Shown here piece by piece: positions 11,186 through 19,213 of a stretch of DNA of 64,000 bases. Every line of letters starts with the position of its first letter. The first letter of the stretch is position 1. The position numbers and the translations under genes were made by a program. This stretch comes from Rhizobium rosettiformans W3 (GTDB taxonomy: Bacteria; Pseudomonadota; Alphaproteobacteria; Rhizobiales; Rhizobiaceae): NCBI RefSeq assembly GCF_004912135.1, contig NZ_STGU01000001.1, forward strand, positions 248,001 to 312,000. Direction: 5' to 3'. The notes under the pieces are model-generated. The model was given only the letters and a program-made list of their open reading frames with translations, searched no databases and was not told where the DNA came from.

Positions 11186-11301
11186 GAATCGGGTCCTTTC
11201 TCGGTGAAGCGCCTCGGGCGCGCCGAGAGTTATATAGGCCTTCCCTGTTGTCCTTGCCCACTCTCAATGCATGATCACAACGGGCCCCTCACAACAGGCC
11301 C

Positions 11302-12834
11302 TCACAGGGGGATCGTGTCGTGCTTCTTCCAATGCGTGCCGACCTGCTTGTTGCGGAGGCTCGCAAACGCCTTGGCAATGCGGCGGCGGGAGGAATGCGG
11401 CATGATCACTTCGTCGATGAAGCCGCGTTCGGCGGCCTTGAAGGGGTTGGCGAAATTGACTTCGTATTCCCTAGTTCGCGCCGCGATCTTCTCGGCGTCG
11501 CCGAGTTCGGAGCGGTAGAGGATTTCAGCGGCACCCTTGGCGCCCATGACGGCGATTTCGGCCGTCGGCCAGGCATAGTTGATATCGGCGCCGATATGCT
11601 TGGAGGCCATGACGTCGTAAGCGCCGCCATAGGCCTTGCGGGTGATCAGCGTCACCATCGGCACGGTCGCTTGGCTGTAGGCGAAGAGCAGCTTGGCGCC
11701 ATGCTTGATGACGCCGCCATATTCCTGGGCGGTGCCGGGCAGGAAGCCGGGCACGTCGACCAGCGTCAGGATCGGGATCGAGAAGGCATCGCAGAAGCGC
11801 ACGAAGCGGGCGGCTTTCCGTGAGCTGTCGATATCGAGGCAGCCGGCCAGCACCATGGGCTGGTTGGCGACGACGCCGACCGTCTGGCCTTCCATGCGGA
11901 TGAAGCCGGTGATGATGTTCCTCGCGAAGGCTTCCTGGATCTCGAAGAAATCGCCTTCGTCGGCCAGCGCGTAGATCAGCTCCTTCATGTCATAGGGCTT
12001 GTTGGAGCTGTCGGGGATCAGCGTGTCCAACCGCATTTCGATGCGGGCCGGATCGTCATGGAAGGGGCGGATCGGCGGCTTTTCGCGGTTGTTCAATGGC
12101 AGGAAGTCGAAGAGCAGGCGGACCTGTTCCAGCGCCTCGATGTCGTTCTCATAGGCGCCATCGGCGACGGAGGATTTCTTGGTGTGGGTCGAGGCGCCGC
12201 CCAGCTCTTCCGCCGTGACGATCTCGTTGGTCACCGTCTTCACCACGTCGGGGCCGGTGACGAACATGTACGAGCTGTCGCGCACCATGAAGATGAAGTC
12301 GGTCATGGCGGGCGAATAGACGGCACCGCCGGCGCAGGGACCCATGATCACGGAGATCTGCGGGATGACGCCCGAGGCATCGACATTGCGCTTGAAGACA
12401 TCGGCATAGCCGGCCAGCGACGCGACACCTTCCTGGATGCGGGCGCCGCCCGAGTCATTGAGGCCGATCACCGGTGCTCCCACCTTCATCGCCATATCCA
12501 TGATCTTGCAGATCTTCTGGGCATGGGTTTCCGACAGCGAGCCGCCGAGCACGGTGAAATCCTGGGAGAAGACATAGACCTGGCGGCCGTTGATCGTGCC
12601 CCAGCCGGTGACCACGCCATCACCCGGCACCTTCTGCTCGGCCATGCCGAAATCGACGCAGCGATGGGTGACATACATGTCGTATTCTTCGAACGAGCCC
12701 TCGTCGAGCAGGACCTCGATGCGCTCGCGGGCGGTCAGCTTGCCCTTGCCGTGCTGGGCGGCAATGCGCTTTTCGCCGCCGCCGAGGCGGGCCTCCGCGC
12801 GGCGCGCTTCGAGCTGGTCCAGGATCGTCGACAT
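11302..12834 (-). CDS. pccB: Propionyl-CoA carboxylase beta subunit (carboxyltransferase)
   Basis: 510-residue carboxyltransferase subunit that moves the carboxyl group from biotin to propionyl-CoA to give (S)-methylmalonyl-CoA. Two crotonase-type halves are present: oxyanion glycines in [18 protein letters not shown] and [16 protein letters not shown] (N half), and [16 protein letters not shown] and [14 protein letters not shown] (C half). ATG 12834 is preceded by GGAGGAAGC. It is the first gene of the minus-strand block and diverges from pccR, sharing a 134-base promoter region that contains the TTTGC-type boxes. Confidence 0.97.
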   Translation of the reverse strand: MSTILDQLEARRAEARLGGGEKRIAAQHGKGKLTARERIEVLLDEGSFEEYDMYVTHRCVDFGMAEQKVPGDGVVTGWGTINGRQVYVFSQDFTVLGGSLSETHAQKICKIMDMAMKVGAPVIGLNDSGGARIQEGVASLAGYADVFKRNVDASGVIPQISVIMGPCAGGAVYSPAMTDFIFMVRDSSYMFVTGPDVVKTVTNEIVTAEELGGASTHTKKSSVADGAYENDIEALEQVRLLFDFLPLNNREKPPIRPFHDDPARIEMRLDTLIPDSSNKPYDMKELIYALADEGDFFEIQEAFARNIITGFIRMEGQTVGVVANQPMVLAGCLDIDSSRKAARFVRFCDAFSIPILTLVDVPGFLPGTAQEYGGVIKHGAKLLFAYSQATVPMVTLITRKAYGGAYDVMASKHIGADINYAWPTAEIAVMGAKGAAEILYRSELGDAEKIAARTREYEVNFANPFKAAERGFIDEVIMPHSSRRRIAKAFASLRNKQVGTHWKKHDTIPL

Positions 12835-12938
12835 GCTTCCTCCGGAATGATCTGTTTGGCTTTAAAGCCTTGTGTGACACCTATTCCACTGTGCCGCAGA
12901 AGAAAACGGTTGAACAGGTGCATCTGTGGATTTATGAA

Positions 12939-12968
12939 TTTGCAAAGTGAAAATTGCGAATTTGCGAA
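12939..12968. promoter_or_regulatory. Candidate PccR operator (three TTTGCRAA-like boxes)
   Basis: The palindrome TTTGCAAA at 12939-12946 is followed by ATTGCGAA (12953-12960) and TTTGCGAA (12961-12968), directly abutting the pccR ATG at 12969. PccR of Rhodobacter is known to bind paired TTTGCAAA boxes; here only the first is exact, and spacing (14 and 8 bases centre to centre) departs from the described 4-base gap. Position suggests pccR autorepression plus control of the divergent pccB about 105 bases away. Confidence 0.6.
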
Positions 12969-14378
12969 ATGGCCATCGGGAAACTCTTCATCGGCCGCAA
13001 GGTCCGCGACATCCGCCAGGCAAACGGCGCCACCCAGGCGCAGTTTGCCGATATGGTCGGCATCTCCACCAGCTATCTCAACCAGATCGAAAACAACCAG
13101 CGCCCGGTCTCGGCCTCAGTGCTTCTGTCGCTGGCGGAAAAGTTCGGCATCGATATCACCGAGCTTTCCTCCGGCCAGAACGACCGGTTGCTATCGGCGC
13201 TCACGGAGGCGCTCTCCGATCCGCTGTTCGAGACCTATTCGCCGAGCCTGCAGGAGCTGAAGCTCGTCACCCAGAATGCTCCCGGTTTTGCCCATGCGCT
13301 GATTGCTGCGCATCAGGCTTACAGGCGCGGCAACGAGCAGCTGGCGAGCCTCGACGACCGCCTGGGGGCAGCACCCAGCCAGGAGGTGACGCCGTATGAC
13401 GAGGTGCGCGATTTCTTCCACTTCGTCGACAATTACATCCACGATCTCGACCTCGCCGCCGAGCAACTGGCGACGGAGCTGAAGCTCGGGGAGGGGGAGA
13501 ATTACGCGGCGCTCTCAGGCCATCTCGAAGCGAAACACGGCGTGCGTGTCGTGCGCGGCGAGGCGGGTGATGAGGCCATCCGCCGCTTTGATCCGGTGGG
13601 GCGGATCCTCACCGTCAGCCGTTACGCCTCTGCTCCCACCCGCGATTTCCAGATCGCCATCCAGATTGCCCAGCTGGCGGCGGCCACGAAGATCGACCAG
13701 GTGCTGAAACAGGCGAATTTCCGCAGCGAAGAGGCGGTCGAGATCTGTCGTATGGGGCTCTACAACTATTTCGCCGGCGCGTTGATCCTGCCCTATCGCA
13801 GCTTCCTCACGGCTGCGCGGGATCTCCGCCACGACATCGAGCTGCTGGCCGCCCGTTTCGAGGCCTCGCTGGAGCAGGTCTGTCACCGTCTCTCGACCCT
13901 GCAGCGGCCGGGCCTCAAGGGCGTGCCGATCTTCTTTGCCCGTATCGACCGGGCCGGCAATATCACCAAGCGCCACAGCGCCGCCCGCCTGCAATTCGCC
14001 CGCTTCGGGGCGGCCTGTCCGCTGTGGAATGCGCATCAGGCCTTCGAGACGCCGGGCCGGATCATCCGCCAGACCGCAGAAACGCCCGATGGCGTGCGCT
14101 ATCTCTGCATCGCGACGCAAGTGTCAAAAGGCTCCGCCGGCTTCCGCGCCGCCAATCCGCGCTACGCGCTCGCCCTCGGCTGCGAGATCTCCTATGCCGG
14201 CGCCTTCGTCTATGCCGACGACCTCGACCTCTCCAACCGCGGCGCCTTCGACCCGATCGGCATTTCCTGCCGCATCTGCGAGCGCATCAAATGCACCAGC
14301 CGCGCCGTGCCGCCGCTGAAGAGGAAGCTGGTGGTGGATCATCGGGTAAGGAACCCGATGCCTTATGAGATTGATTAA
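12969..14378 (+). CDS. pccR: Short-chain acyl-CoA regulator (PccR/ScfR family)
   Basis: 469-residue regulator of propionyl-CoA genes. An N-terminal XRE helix-turn-helix (about 10-65: ATQAQFADMVGISTSYLNQI) is followed by an IrrE-like peptidase-related region (DUF955) and a C-terminal domain with the Cys cluster GISCRICERIKCTSRAVPPL, all characteristic of the family. ATG 12969 (MAIGKLFIG) is preferred; a TTG five codons earlier falls inside the operator boxes. The gene is divergent from pccB. In Rhodobacter the homologue activates pccB and represses itself, and propionyl-CoA is thought to be the signal. Confidence 0.93.
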   Translation: MAIGKLFIGRKVRDIRQANGATQAQFADMVGISTSYLNQIENNQRPVSASVLLSLAEKFGIDITELSSGQNDRLLSALTEALSDPLFETYSPSLQELKLVTQNAPGFAHALIAAHQAYRRGNEQLASLDDRLGAAPSQEVTPYDEVRDFFHFVDNYIHDLDLAAEQLATELKLGEGENYAALSGHLEAKHGVRVVRGEAGDEAIRRFDPVGRILTVSRYASAPTRDFQIAIQIAQLAAATKIDQVLKQANFRSEEAVEICRMGLYNYFAGALILPYRSFLTAARDLRHDIELLAARFEASLEQVCHRLSTLQRPGLKGVPIFFARIDRAGNITKRHSAARLQFARFGAACPLWNAHQAFETPGRIIRQTAETPDGVRYLCIATQVSKGSAGFRAANPRYALALGCEISYAGAFVYADDLDLSNRGAFDPIGISCRICERIKCTSRAVPPLKRKLVVDHRVRNPMPYEID

Positions 14379-14509
14379 GGGCGTTTCCTTGATCGCGGCA
14401 GGGCAAAAATGCTCGTCAGCATTCGGCCGAACCGGTCGTCCCGCTCTCGGCCCAATGGTAGCGTAGATCCTAACATTCGGGCCGTACGTAACCGGAGCTG
14501 AAATCATTA

Positions 14510-14547
14510 GGTAGTGCGCGACCAAAGTGCTAGGGTAGCGCGCGACC
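14510..14547. promoter_or_regulatory. Direct repeat upstream of mazEF, candidate operator
   Basis: GGTAGTGCGCGACC at 14510-14523 recurs as GGTAGCGCGCGACC at 14534-14547: 14 bases, one mismatch, 24-base period, ending 14 bases before the mazE ATG. Such spaced repeats are typical of autoregulated toxin-antitoxin operators. This is inferred from position and repetition only. Confidence 0.5.
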
Positions 14548-14561
14548 TATTGGAGAACGCT

Positions 14562-14786
14562 ATGCCGAGACCTAAGCGCGCCGATGACGGCCTGACCAAG
14601 TTTCAACGCTACCGGCAACAGCAGCAGCGCCGGGGCATGAAGCAACTTCGCATTTGGGTACCAGACCCTCACAGGCCCGAATTTGCCGCCGAAGCCGAGC
14701 GGCAAGGGCTGCTCTTGCGCGGCCGTCCCGAGGAAACCGAAGCACTGGACTTCATTGCGGCTGCTACTGATTGGCCGGAATCGTGA
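14562..14786 (+). CDS. mazE: MazE-family antitoxin (DUF3018 type)
   Basis: 74 residues; N-terminal basic segment PKRADDGLTKFQRYRQQQQR, then GMKQLRIWVPDPHRPEF and an acidic C-terminus ending in DFIAAATDWPES. This arrangement (DNA-binding front, Trp-rich acidic tail that binds the toxin) is that of DUF3018 antitoxins paired with MazF. ATG 14562 has GGAG 10 bases upstream. Its TGA overlaps the GTG of mazF (GTGA), the usual coupling. The pair sits between pccR and the hydrolase gene without sequence signs of a mobile element. Confidence 0.88.
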   Translation: MPRPKRADDGLTKFQRYRQQQQRRGMKQLRIWVPDPHRPEFAAEAERQGLLLRGRPEETEALDFIAAATDWPES

Positions 14787-15109
14787 AAAGAGGCGATCTC
14801 GTCACGGTTTCGGCGCAGGGCGATTATGGAAAACCGCGTCCGGCGATCGTCATTCAATCTGATTTTCTCAATGCGGCAGACAGCGTGCTGGTCGTTTTGC
14901 TCACCAGCACGATCGCTGAGGCCCCGCTTTATCGGCTCACTATAGAGCCAACGGCGGAGAACGGGCTCAATGTCGTTTCACAGGTCATGGTGGATAAGGT
15001 TATGGCCTATCCGCGCGCCAAATGCGGCCCGGTGATCGGTCATCTTTCCGCTGCCGACATGCTGGCTCTCAACAACATGCTTTCGGTGATGATCGGCCTT
15101 GCTGACTGA
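14783..15109 (+). CDS. mazF: MazF-family toxin endoribonuclease
   Basis: 108 residues from GTG 14783. The MazF/CcdB fold hallmarks are present: KRGDLVTV, DYGKPRPAIVIQSD, VLLTSTI and VMVDKVMAYPRAKCGPVIG. MazF enzymes cleave single-stranded RNA at short motifs. The GTG start overlaps the antitoxin stop and gives the canonical N-terminus MKRGDLV; an in-frame TTG at 14771 would add four residues and lies inside mazE. Nothing suggests inactivation. Confidence 0.9.
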   Translation: MKRGDLVTVSAQGDYGKPRPAIVIQSDFLNAADSVLVVLLTSTIAEAPLYRLTIEPTAENGLNVVSQVMVDKVMAYPRAKCGPVIGHLSAADMLALNNMLSVMIGLAD

Positions 15110-15159
15110 CGTCAATGCTCGTCGCACAAATCGGTCGCGAACTCTCATGCGGCCGGAGC

Positions 15160-16233
15160 CTACCCAAACAACCGCTCATCCTTCGCAACAAAAAACGCCT
15201 CGACACTCTCCGGCGCCACATCCTCCAGCGTCGCCGGGGACCATTTCGGGTTCCTGTCCTTGTCGATGATCGCAGCCCGTATGCCTTCGTAGAAGTCGGG
15301 GACTCTCACCACCTGGAGGGTGCCTAAGAATTCGCGTTCGAGGCAGGTTTCAAGATCCTTGGAGCTACGGGCCTCGCGCAGCATCCTGAGCGTTACCTTC
15401 AGGCTGGTCGGCGATTTCGCGCTGATGGCGTTGAGCGTTCGGGCGGCGAGGTCGGACTGTTCCTGTTCGAGGGCGGCGATGATCTCCTCCACCGTGTCGA
15501 AGGCGAAGCAGCGGTCGATCATGGCGCGGCCTTCGGAAAAGATGCCGGTCGGGCCGTCCACCGTATAGTCGCGGATGATCGAGGCCATGGTTGACCCGAG
15601 AGCGGGGGCGGGCAGGGCGGCGATCCGCTCCAGCAGTTCGGCCACTCGGTCCTGCGGGACATACCAGTCGGCGAAGCCTGCGGTGATGGCATCCGCGCCG
15701 TTCACCGCCTCGCCAGTCAGCCCCATCCAGGTGCCGAGTTCGCCGGCTGCGCGGGAGAGCAGCCAGGTGGCACCAATATCGGGGAAGAAGCCGATGCCGG
15801 TTTCGGGCATGGCGAGTTTCGTCGTTTCGGTGACGATGCGGTGGCTGCCATGGCTGGACACGCCAACGCCGCCGCCCATGGTGATGCCGTCCATCACGAC
15901 GACATAGGGCTTTTTGAAGCGGGCGATGCGGGCGTTCAGGCGGTATTCGGCCTTGAGGAATTGGGAGGCCTTGCTGTCGCCAGCTTTGCCGCTTTCATAG
16001 AACATCCTGATGTCGCCGCCGGCGCAAAGCCCGCGTTCGCCCTCGCCGGTGACGAGGACGGCTGCCACATCAGGGTCGGCCTCGAAGGCATCGAGCGCCT
16101 TGCCGAAGGCGAGGATCATGTCGTGGGAGAGGCTGTTCAGCACCCGTGGCCGGTTGAGGGCGATCAGGCCAAGTGCGCCCTTCTTTGCCGTCAGGATCTC
16201 CTCGCCCTCATAGTCCGCCTCCAGATACCGCAT
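15160..16233 (-). CDS. 3-hydroxyisobutyryl-CoA hydrolase (crotonase fold)
   Basis: 357 residues, valine catabolism: hydrolyses 3-hydroxyisobutyryl-CoA to 3-hydroxyisobutyrate. The crotonase region has the oxyanion-hole segments RGLCAGGDIRMFYE and MDGITMGGGVGVSSHG, and the family-specific AMPETGIGFFPDIGATWLLSR with the catalytic Glu. The C-terminal half (LTGEAVNGADAI, FADWYVP, LEREF) matches HIBCH enzymes rather than simple enoyl-CoA hydratases, which are about 100 residues shorter. Valine degradation yields propionyl-CoA, so it connects functionally to the nearby pcc-mutase genes, although it is transcribed separately. Confidence 0.9.
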   Translation of the reverse strand: MRYLEADYEGEEILTAKKGALGLIALNRPRVLNSLSHDMILAFGKALDAFEADPDVAAVLVTGEGERGLCAGGDIRMFYESGKAGDSKASQFLKAEYRLNARIARFKKPYVVVMDGITMGGGVGVSSHGSHRIVTETTKLAMPETGIGFFPDIGATWLLSRAAGELGTWMGLTGEAVNGADAITAGFADWYVPQDRVAELLERIAALPAPALGSTMASIIRDYTVDGPTGIFSEGRAMIDRCFAFDTVEEIIAALEQEQSDLAARTLNAISAKSPTSLKVTLRMLREARSSKDLETCLEREFLGTLQVVRVPDFYEGIRAAIIDKDRNPKWSPATLEDVAPESVEAFFVAKDERLFG

Positions 16234-16310
16234 GCCGTCCTCCCTTGTCTTTTGAGAGAGTTAGATATGCGTCGCGGGCAAAGGGCAAGGGCTGGGTTGG
16301 CGTATGTGCA

Positions 16311-16470
16311 TACCCCCCTCTGTCACTGCGTGACATCTCCCCCACAAGGGGGGAGAGCGGAGCGCCGCGTTTGCCGATCCCTTTGCGGCGCCAACGGAAT
16401 GTGAGCGGGCCGGCGGTTCAGCCAGTCTCCCCCCGTGTGGGGGAGATGGCCGGCAGGGCAGAGGGGGGTA
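16311..16470. repeat. Rhizobial mosaic intergenic element (RIME-like), second copy
   Basis: The outer inverted pair TACCCCCCTCTG (16311-16322) and CAGAGGGGGGTA (16459-16470) is perfect. Inside are two hairpins of the CTCCCCC/GGGGGAG type near 16337-16355 and 16427-16445. It fills most of the 272-base interval between the hydrolase and dehydrogenase genes; the remainder shows no gene. It has the same architecture as the element at 7003-7112 but is longer and more G/C-pure. Confidence 0.8.
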
Positions 16471-16505
16471 CCCCGATGCGACAGCCTTGACCTGCCTGAG
16501 CAAGA

Positions 16506-17462
16506 TCAGCCAACAAGATTACGCGGGGTTCCCGCCAAAAACAGCTCGATGTTCTCGATCAGCTGGTCGGCCAGCGCCTGGATTGCCTCGCGGCTTGCCC
16601 AGGCGACATGCGAGGTGAGGATGACGTTTTCGCGTGATGCGATCCGCATCATCGGGCTGTCTGGCGTGGGCGGTTCGCCATCGGTGACGTCGAAGCCGGC
16701 GCCGGAGATCTGACCTGCATCGAGCGCCTTTTCGAGAGCCAATTCGTCGACAAGGCCGCCGCGTCCGGTGTTGATCAGCAGCGGCTTGCGCTCCATCAGG
16801 GCGAATTCGCGCGCACCGATCACGCCGCGCGTTTCCGGTGTCAGCGGGCAATGCAGCGTGATCACGTCAGAGCGCTTCAGGACCTCGTCGAAAGCCGTCT
16901 GGCCGGATTTCAGCTCGGTTGCGCCGCGGCGGCCGGCGGCCAGCACCGTCATGCCGAAGGCCTCGGCGATCTTGCCCACGGACTGGCCAAGCGTGCCGTG
17001 GCCGATGATGCCGAGCGTCGAGCCGCCGAGATCGGCGATGGGGTAATCGAAATAGCAGAATTGCGCGGCCTGCTGCCAGCGCCCCTCGATCACCGACCGG
17101 CGATAGGGCAGGATGGAGCGGCGCAGCGCCAGCATCAGGGCGAAGGTGTGTTCGGGCACCGTGTGTTTGGCGTAGTTCCTGATATTGCAGACGGCGATGT
17201 CGTGCGCCTTCGCCTCCGCGAGATCGACGATGTCGGTGCCGGTGGCGGAGACGGCGATCAGCTTGAGCTTCGCGGCGCCGGCAAGCGCCTCGGCGCGGAC
17301 GGGGGCCTTGTTGGTGATCACGACATCGGCGTCGCGGATGCGCTCGGCGACCTCATGCGGGGCGGTACGGGCATGGACCACCATCTCATGCGGCACGGAG
17401 GGTGCGCGGACCACGGTTTCCGGCGACAGCGTGTCGCGGTCGAGAAAGACGATGCGGATCAT
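16506..17462 (-). CDS. D-2-hydroxyacid dehydrogenase (glycerate/hydroxypyruvate reductase-like)
   Basis: 318-residue NAD(P)-dependent oxidoreductase of the D-isomer-specific family. The Rossmann motif is LGIIGHGTLGQSVG (about 147-160). Catalytic residues are visible as Arg in LLINTGRGGLVDE, Glu in FDVTDGEPP and His in VILTSHVAWAS. N-terminal substrate loop ATGTDIVD is typical of HprA-like members. It ends up 59 bases downstream of the GST-like gene on the same strand, so it may be the distal gene of the split-oxygenase transcript; the substrate is unknown. Confidence 0.88.
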   Translation of the reverse strand: MIRIVFLDRDTLSPETVVRAPSVPHEMVVHARTAPHEVAERIRDADVVITNKAPVRAEALAGAAKLKLIAVSATGTDIVDLAEAKAHDIAVCNIRNYAKHTVPEHTFALMLALRRSILPYRRSVIEGRWQQAAQFCYFDYPIADLGGSTLGIIGHGTLGQSVGKIAEAFGMTVLAAGRRGATELKSGQTAFDEVLKRSDVITLHCPLTPETRGVIGAREFALMERKPLLINTGRGGLVDELALEKALDAGQISGAGFDVTDGEPPTPDSPMMRIASRENVILTSHVAWASREAIQALADQLIENIELFLAGTPRNLVG

Positions 17463-17521
17463 GGCGGACCTCCCTGCGTTGCCATCGACCTAGCCGAGCG
17501 GCTTTCGGGCAGCAAGGCAGG

Positions 17522-18148
17522 TCAGTGATAATCCGGTACGCCCGGCATAGTGATGAAGCCCGGAAGCGCGCGGAAGCGGCGCAGCCAGCGGCGAAGGGCC
17601 GGGTATTCGTCGTGGTCGATGCCGCAGTCACGCGAAAGCGCGAAGCTCGGCAGGAGGGCCAGATCGGCCAGCGTCGGGTTGTTGCCAACGAACCAGTCCG
17701 AGCCTTCGATCTGCCGGAGCGTCATGTGGTCTTCCATGATGCGAAAGGCTTTGCGGGCGGCCTTGAGATCCGCCTCGCTGGCGCCCTCGGAGGTGAAGAG
17801 AGCCGCCTCGCGGGCGTCGACGGCGGGTTTCAGCTCGCGGGTGGAGAAGCCATGCCATTGCTGGACGCGCCCGAAATCAGCTGCATCGGCGGGCAGCCAG
17901 GGACTGTCAGGCGCATGGGCGCGGACGAGATAGGCGAGGATAGCCGCTGTGCCGAACAGCCTGACGTCGCCGTCTTCAAGGATCGGCAACGTGCCGGTCG
18001 GGTTCAACGCCAGCATATGCGGCTGTTCCTGCTCGCGGCCGGGCGCCTTGTCGACGGCAACCGTCTCGAAGGTGAGGCCGAGCATGGAGAGGAGGAGGCG
18101 GACGCGAAAGCCGTTTTCGTCGAGGTGGTAATCGTAAAGCCTGATCAT
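17522..18148 (-). CDS. Glutathione S-transferase-like protein linked to Rieske oxygenase
   Basis: 208 residues, thioredoxin-fold N-domain (LYDYHLDENGFRVRLLLSML, LNPTGTLPILEDGD with the cis-Pro, FGTAAILAYLV with the GSH gamma-Glu contact region) and a helical C-domain (ADLALLPSFALS). The ATG at 18148 overlaps the stop of the Rieske gene (ATGA), so the two are co-translated. In the caffeine degradation system a GST-like protein, NdmE, is a structural partner of a Rieske-less oxygenase; the size and linkage here fit the same role, which is an inference. Confidence 0.88.
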   Translation of the reverse strand: MIRLYDYHLDENGFRVRLLLSMLGLTFETVAVDKAPGREQEQPHMLALNPTGTLPILEDGDVRLFGTAAILAYLVRAHAPDSPWLPADAADFGRVQQWHGFSTRELKPAVDAREAALFTSEGASEADLKAARKAFRIMEDHMTLRQIEGSDWFVGNNPTLADLALLPSFALSRDCGIDHDEYPALRRWLRRFRALPGFITMPGVPDYH

Positions 18149-18819
18149 CACGCGGCCTCCATCGAGCGTGCTTCGAGGCGATTGCGGAGGTCGGTTGCCC
18201 AGAGCGTGAGGCTGCGGCGGGTGGTGGTCGAGATGTCGCCGGTGACGGTCACGTGGAGTGCGGAGCGCTCGGCGTCGCGGGACTGGGCGGCGATCAGCAC
18301 GGTCGTGCCGTTTCCTTGCAGTGTCACCGTTGAGGCTGAGGTTGCGCCCACGCTGTAGCCTTCCGGCAGCGCTGTCGTTACCGCCGCAAGAGCCGCTTCC
18401 GCTGGCATATCGAGGAAGAGGCTGCGAACGGGTTCTGCCGTTTCGGTAAGCGTCGAGAGGTCCGCTGCATCCGCCCCTTCCAGTGCCATCCAGACGATGC
18501 CGGCGCGTTCGGTTGCGGCGAAGGTCGGGACCTTGATCGTCTTTGGCACCTCGAGATCGGGATGGGCCGGAATGTAGCGACATTGGCCGCCCGTATCGTA
18601 GCGCCATCCGTGATAAAGGCAGGCGATGTGGTCGCCGCGCACGAAGCCGAAGCTCATGCGCATGCCGCGATGCGGACAGCGATCCTCCCAGACATGGACC
18701 GCGCCCTTGTCGTCGCGCCAGACGACGCGCTCCTCGCCGTTGACGAGCGTTCCGGCAGAGGTGCCGGCTTCGATGTCGGCGGAAAGGGCAACGGGGATCC
18801 AGGGAGAGGGTGATGTCAT
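18148..18819 (-). CDS. Stand-alone Rieske [2Fe-2S] protein
   Basis: 223 residues. Residues about 1-105 form a Rieske domain with both cluster loops: CPHRGM (Cys, His) and CLYHGW (Cys, His), as in the N-terminal half of ring-hydroxylating oxygenase alpha subunits (WEDRCPHRGMRMSFGFVRGD). The C-terminal ~110 residues are beta-rich but lack the mononuclear-iron 2-His-1-carboxylate motif, so the protein can carry electrons but not catalyse oxygenation alone. It overlaps both neighbours by 4 bases. The likely partner is the divergent catalytic subunit at 19214, which has lost exactly this cluster. Confidence 0.9.
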   Translation of the reverse strand: MTSPSPWIPVALSADIEAGTSAGTLVNGEERVVWRDDKGAVHVWEDRCPHRGMRMSFGFVRGDHIACLYHGWRYDTGGQCRYIPAHPDLEVPKTIKVPTFAATERAGIVWMALEGADAADLSTLTETAEPVRSLFLDMPAEAALAAVTTALPEGYSVGATSASTVTLQGNGTTVLIAAQSRDAERSALHVTVTGDISTTTRRSLTLWATDLRNRLEARSMEAA

Positions 18820-19097
18820 GATGCGGCCTTTGCGGGCAGGTCGTCGTCGGTTTGAAATCTTGATACGTCGAGCACGATGCTGTCATAGGGGCCAAGGCTG
18901 ACCGCCATTTCAAAGGCGTCGATCAGGGCTTCCGGGCCCGACAGCGTGAGGCGGCAGCGCTCGCTGTCGCAGAAGGCAATGTTCAGGCCGAGCGAGAGAC
19001 GCGCTGCACGATGTTCGGCAAACGCGACAAAACCTTGCGGCTCCAGCCTTCCGGAAAAGGTGAAGCCGACGGTCATCTGGCCGGCCTTCGCCGTCAT
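18816..19097 (-). CDS. Small acylphosphatase-like protein
   Basis: 93 residues from ATG 19097. FTFSGRLEPQGFVAFAEHRAARLSL and GPEALIDAFEMAVSLGP follow the pattern of acylphosphatases (SGRVQGVGFRxF..., GPEEALExFLEWLRxGP), but the catalytic Arg of GFR and the Asn of the second strand are not conserved, so enzymatic activity is doubtful. A TTG at 19124 would lengthen it by nine residues; neither start has a clear ribosome site. Its stop overlaps the Rieske start by 4 bases, making it the first gene of the split-oxygenase minus-strand operon. Function unknown; the fold assignment is tentative. Confidence 0.65.
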   Translation of the reverse strand: MTAKAGQMTVGFTFSGRLEPQGFVAFAEHRAARLSLGLNIAFCDSERCRLTLSGPEALIDAFEMAVSLGPYDSIVLDVSRFQTDDDLPAKAAS

Positions 19098-19213
19098 CGG
19101 ATGGGGATCAGTGTTGCCTTGCAATTGTGCGCGCTCTAATTTTTAGGCAATCTAGCGGCGGGCGCGATCGGGTTTCAAGCGGTTTCTCCCATGCTCCAGA
19201 GGAAAGACAGACT

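Noticed and set aside
9620..11518. Plus-strand frame of 632 codons across the GST and paralogue genes
   Set aside because: It covers four well-supported minus-strand genes and has no recognisable domain.
14379..14509. Possible tRNA or small RNA between pccR and mazE
   Set aside because: No cloverleaf, T-loop or terminator could be found; the stretch appears to be plain intergenic DNA.
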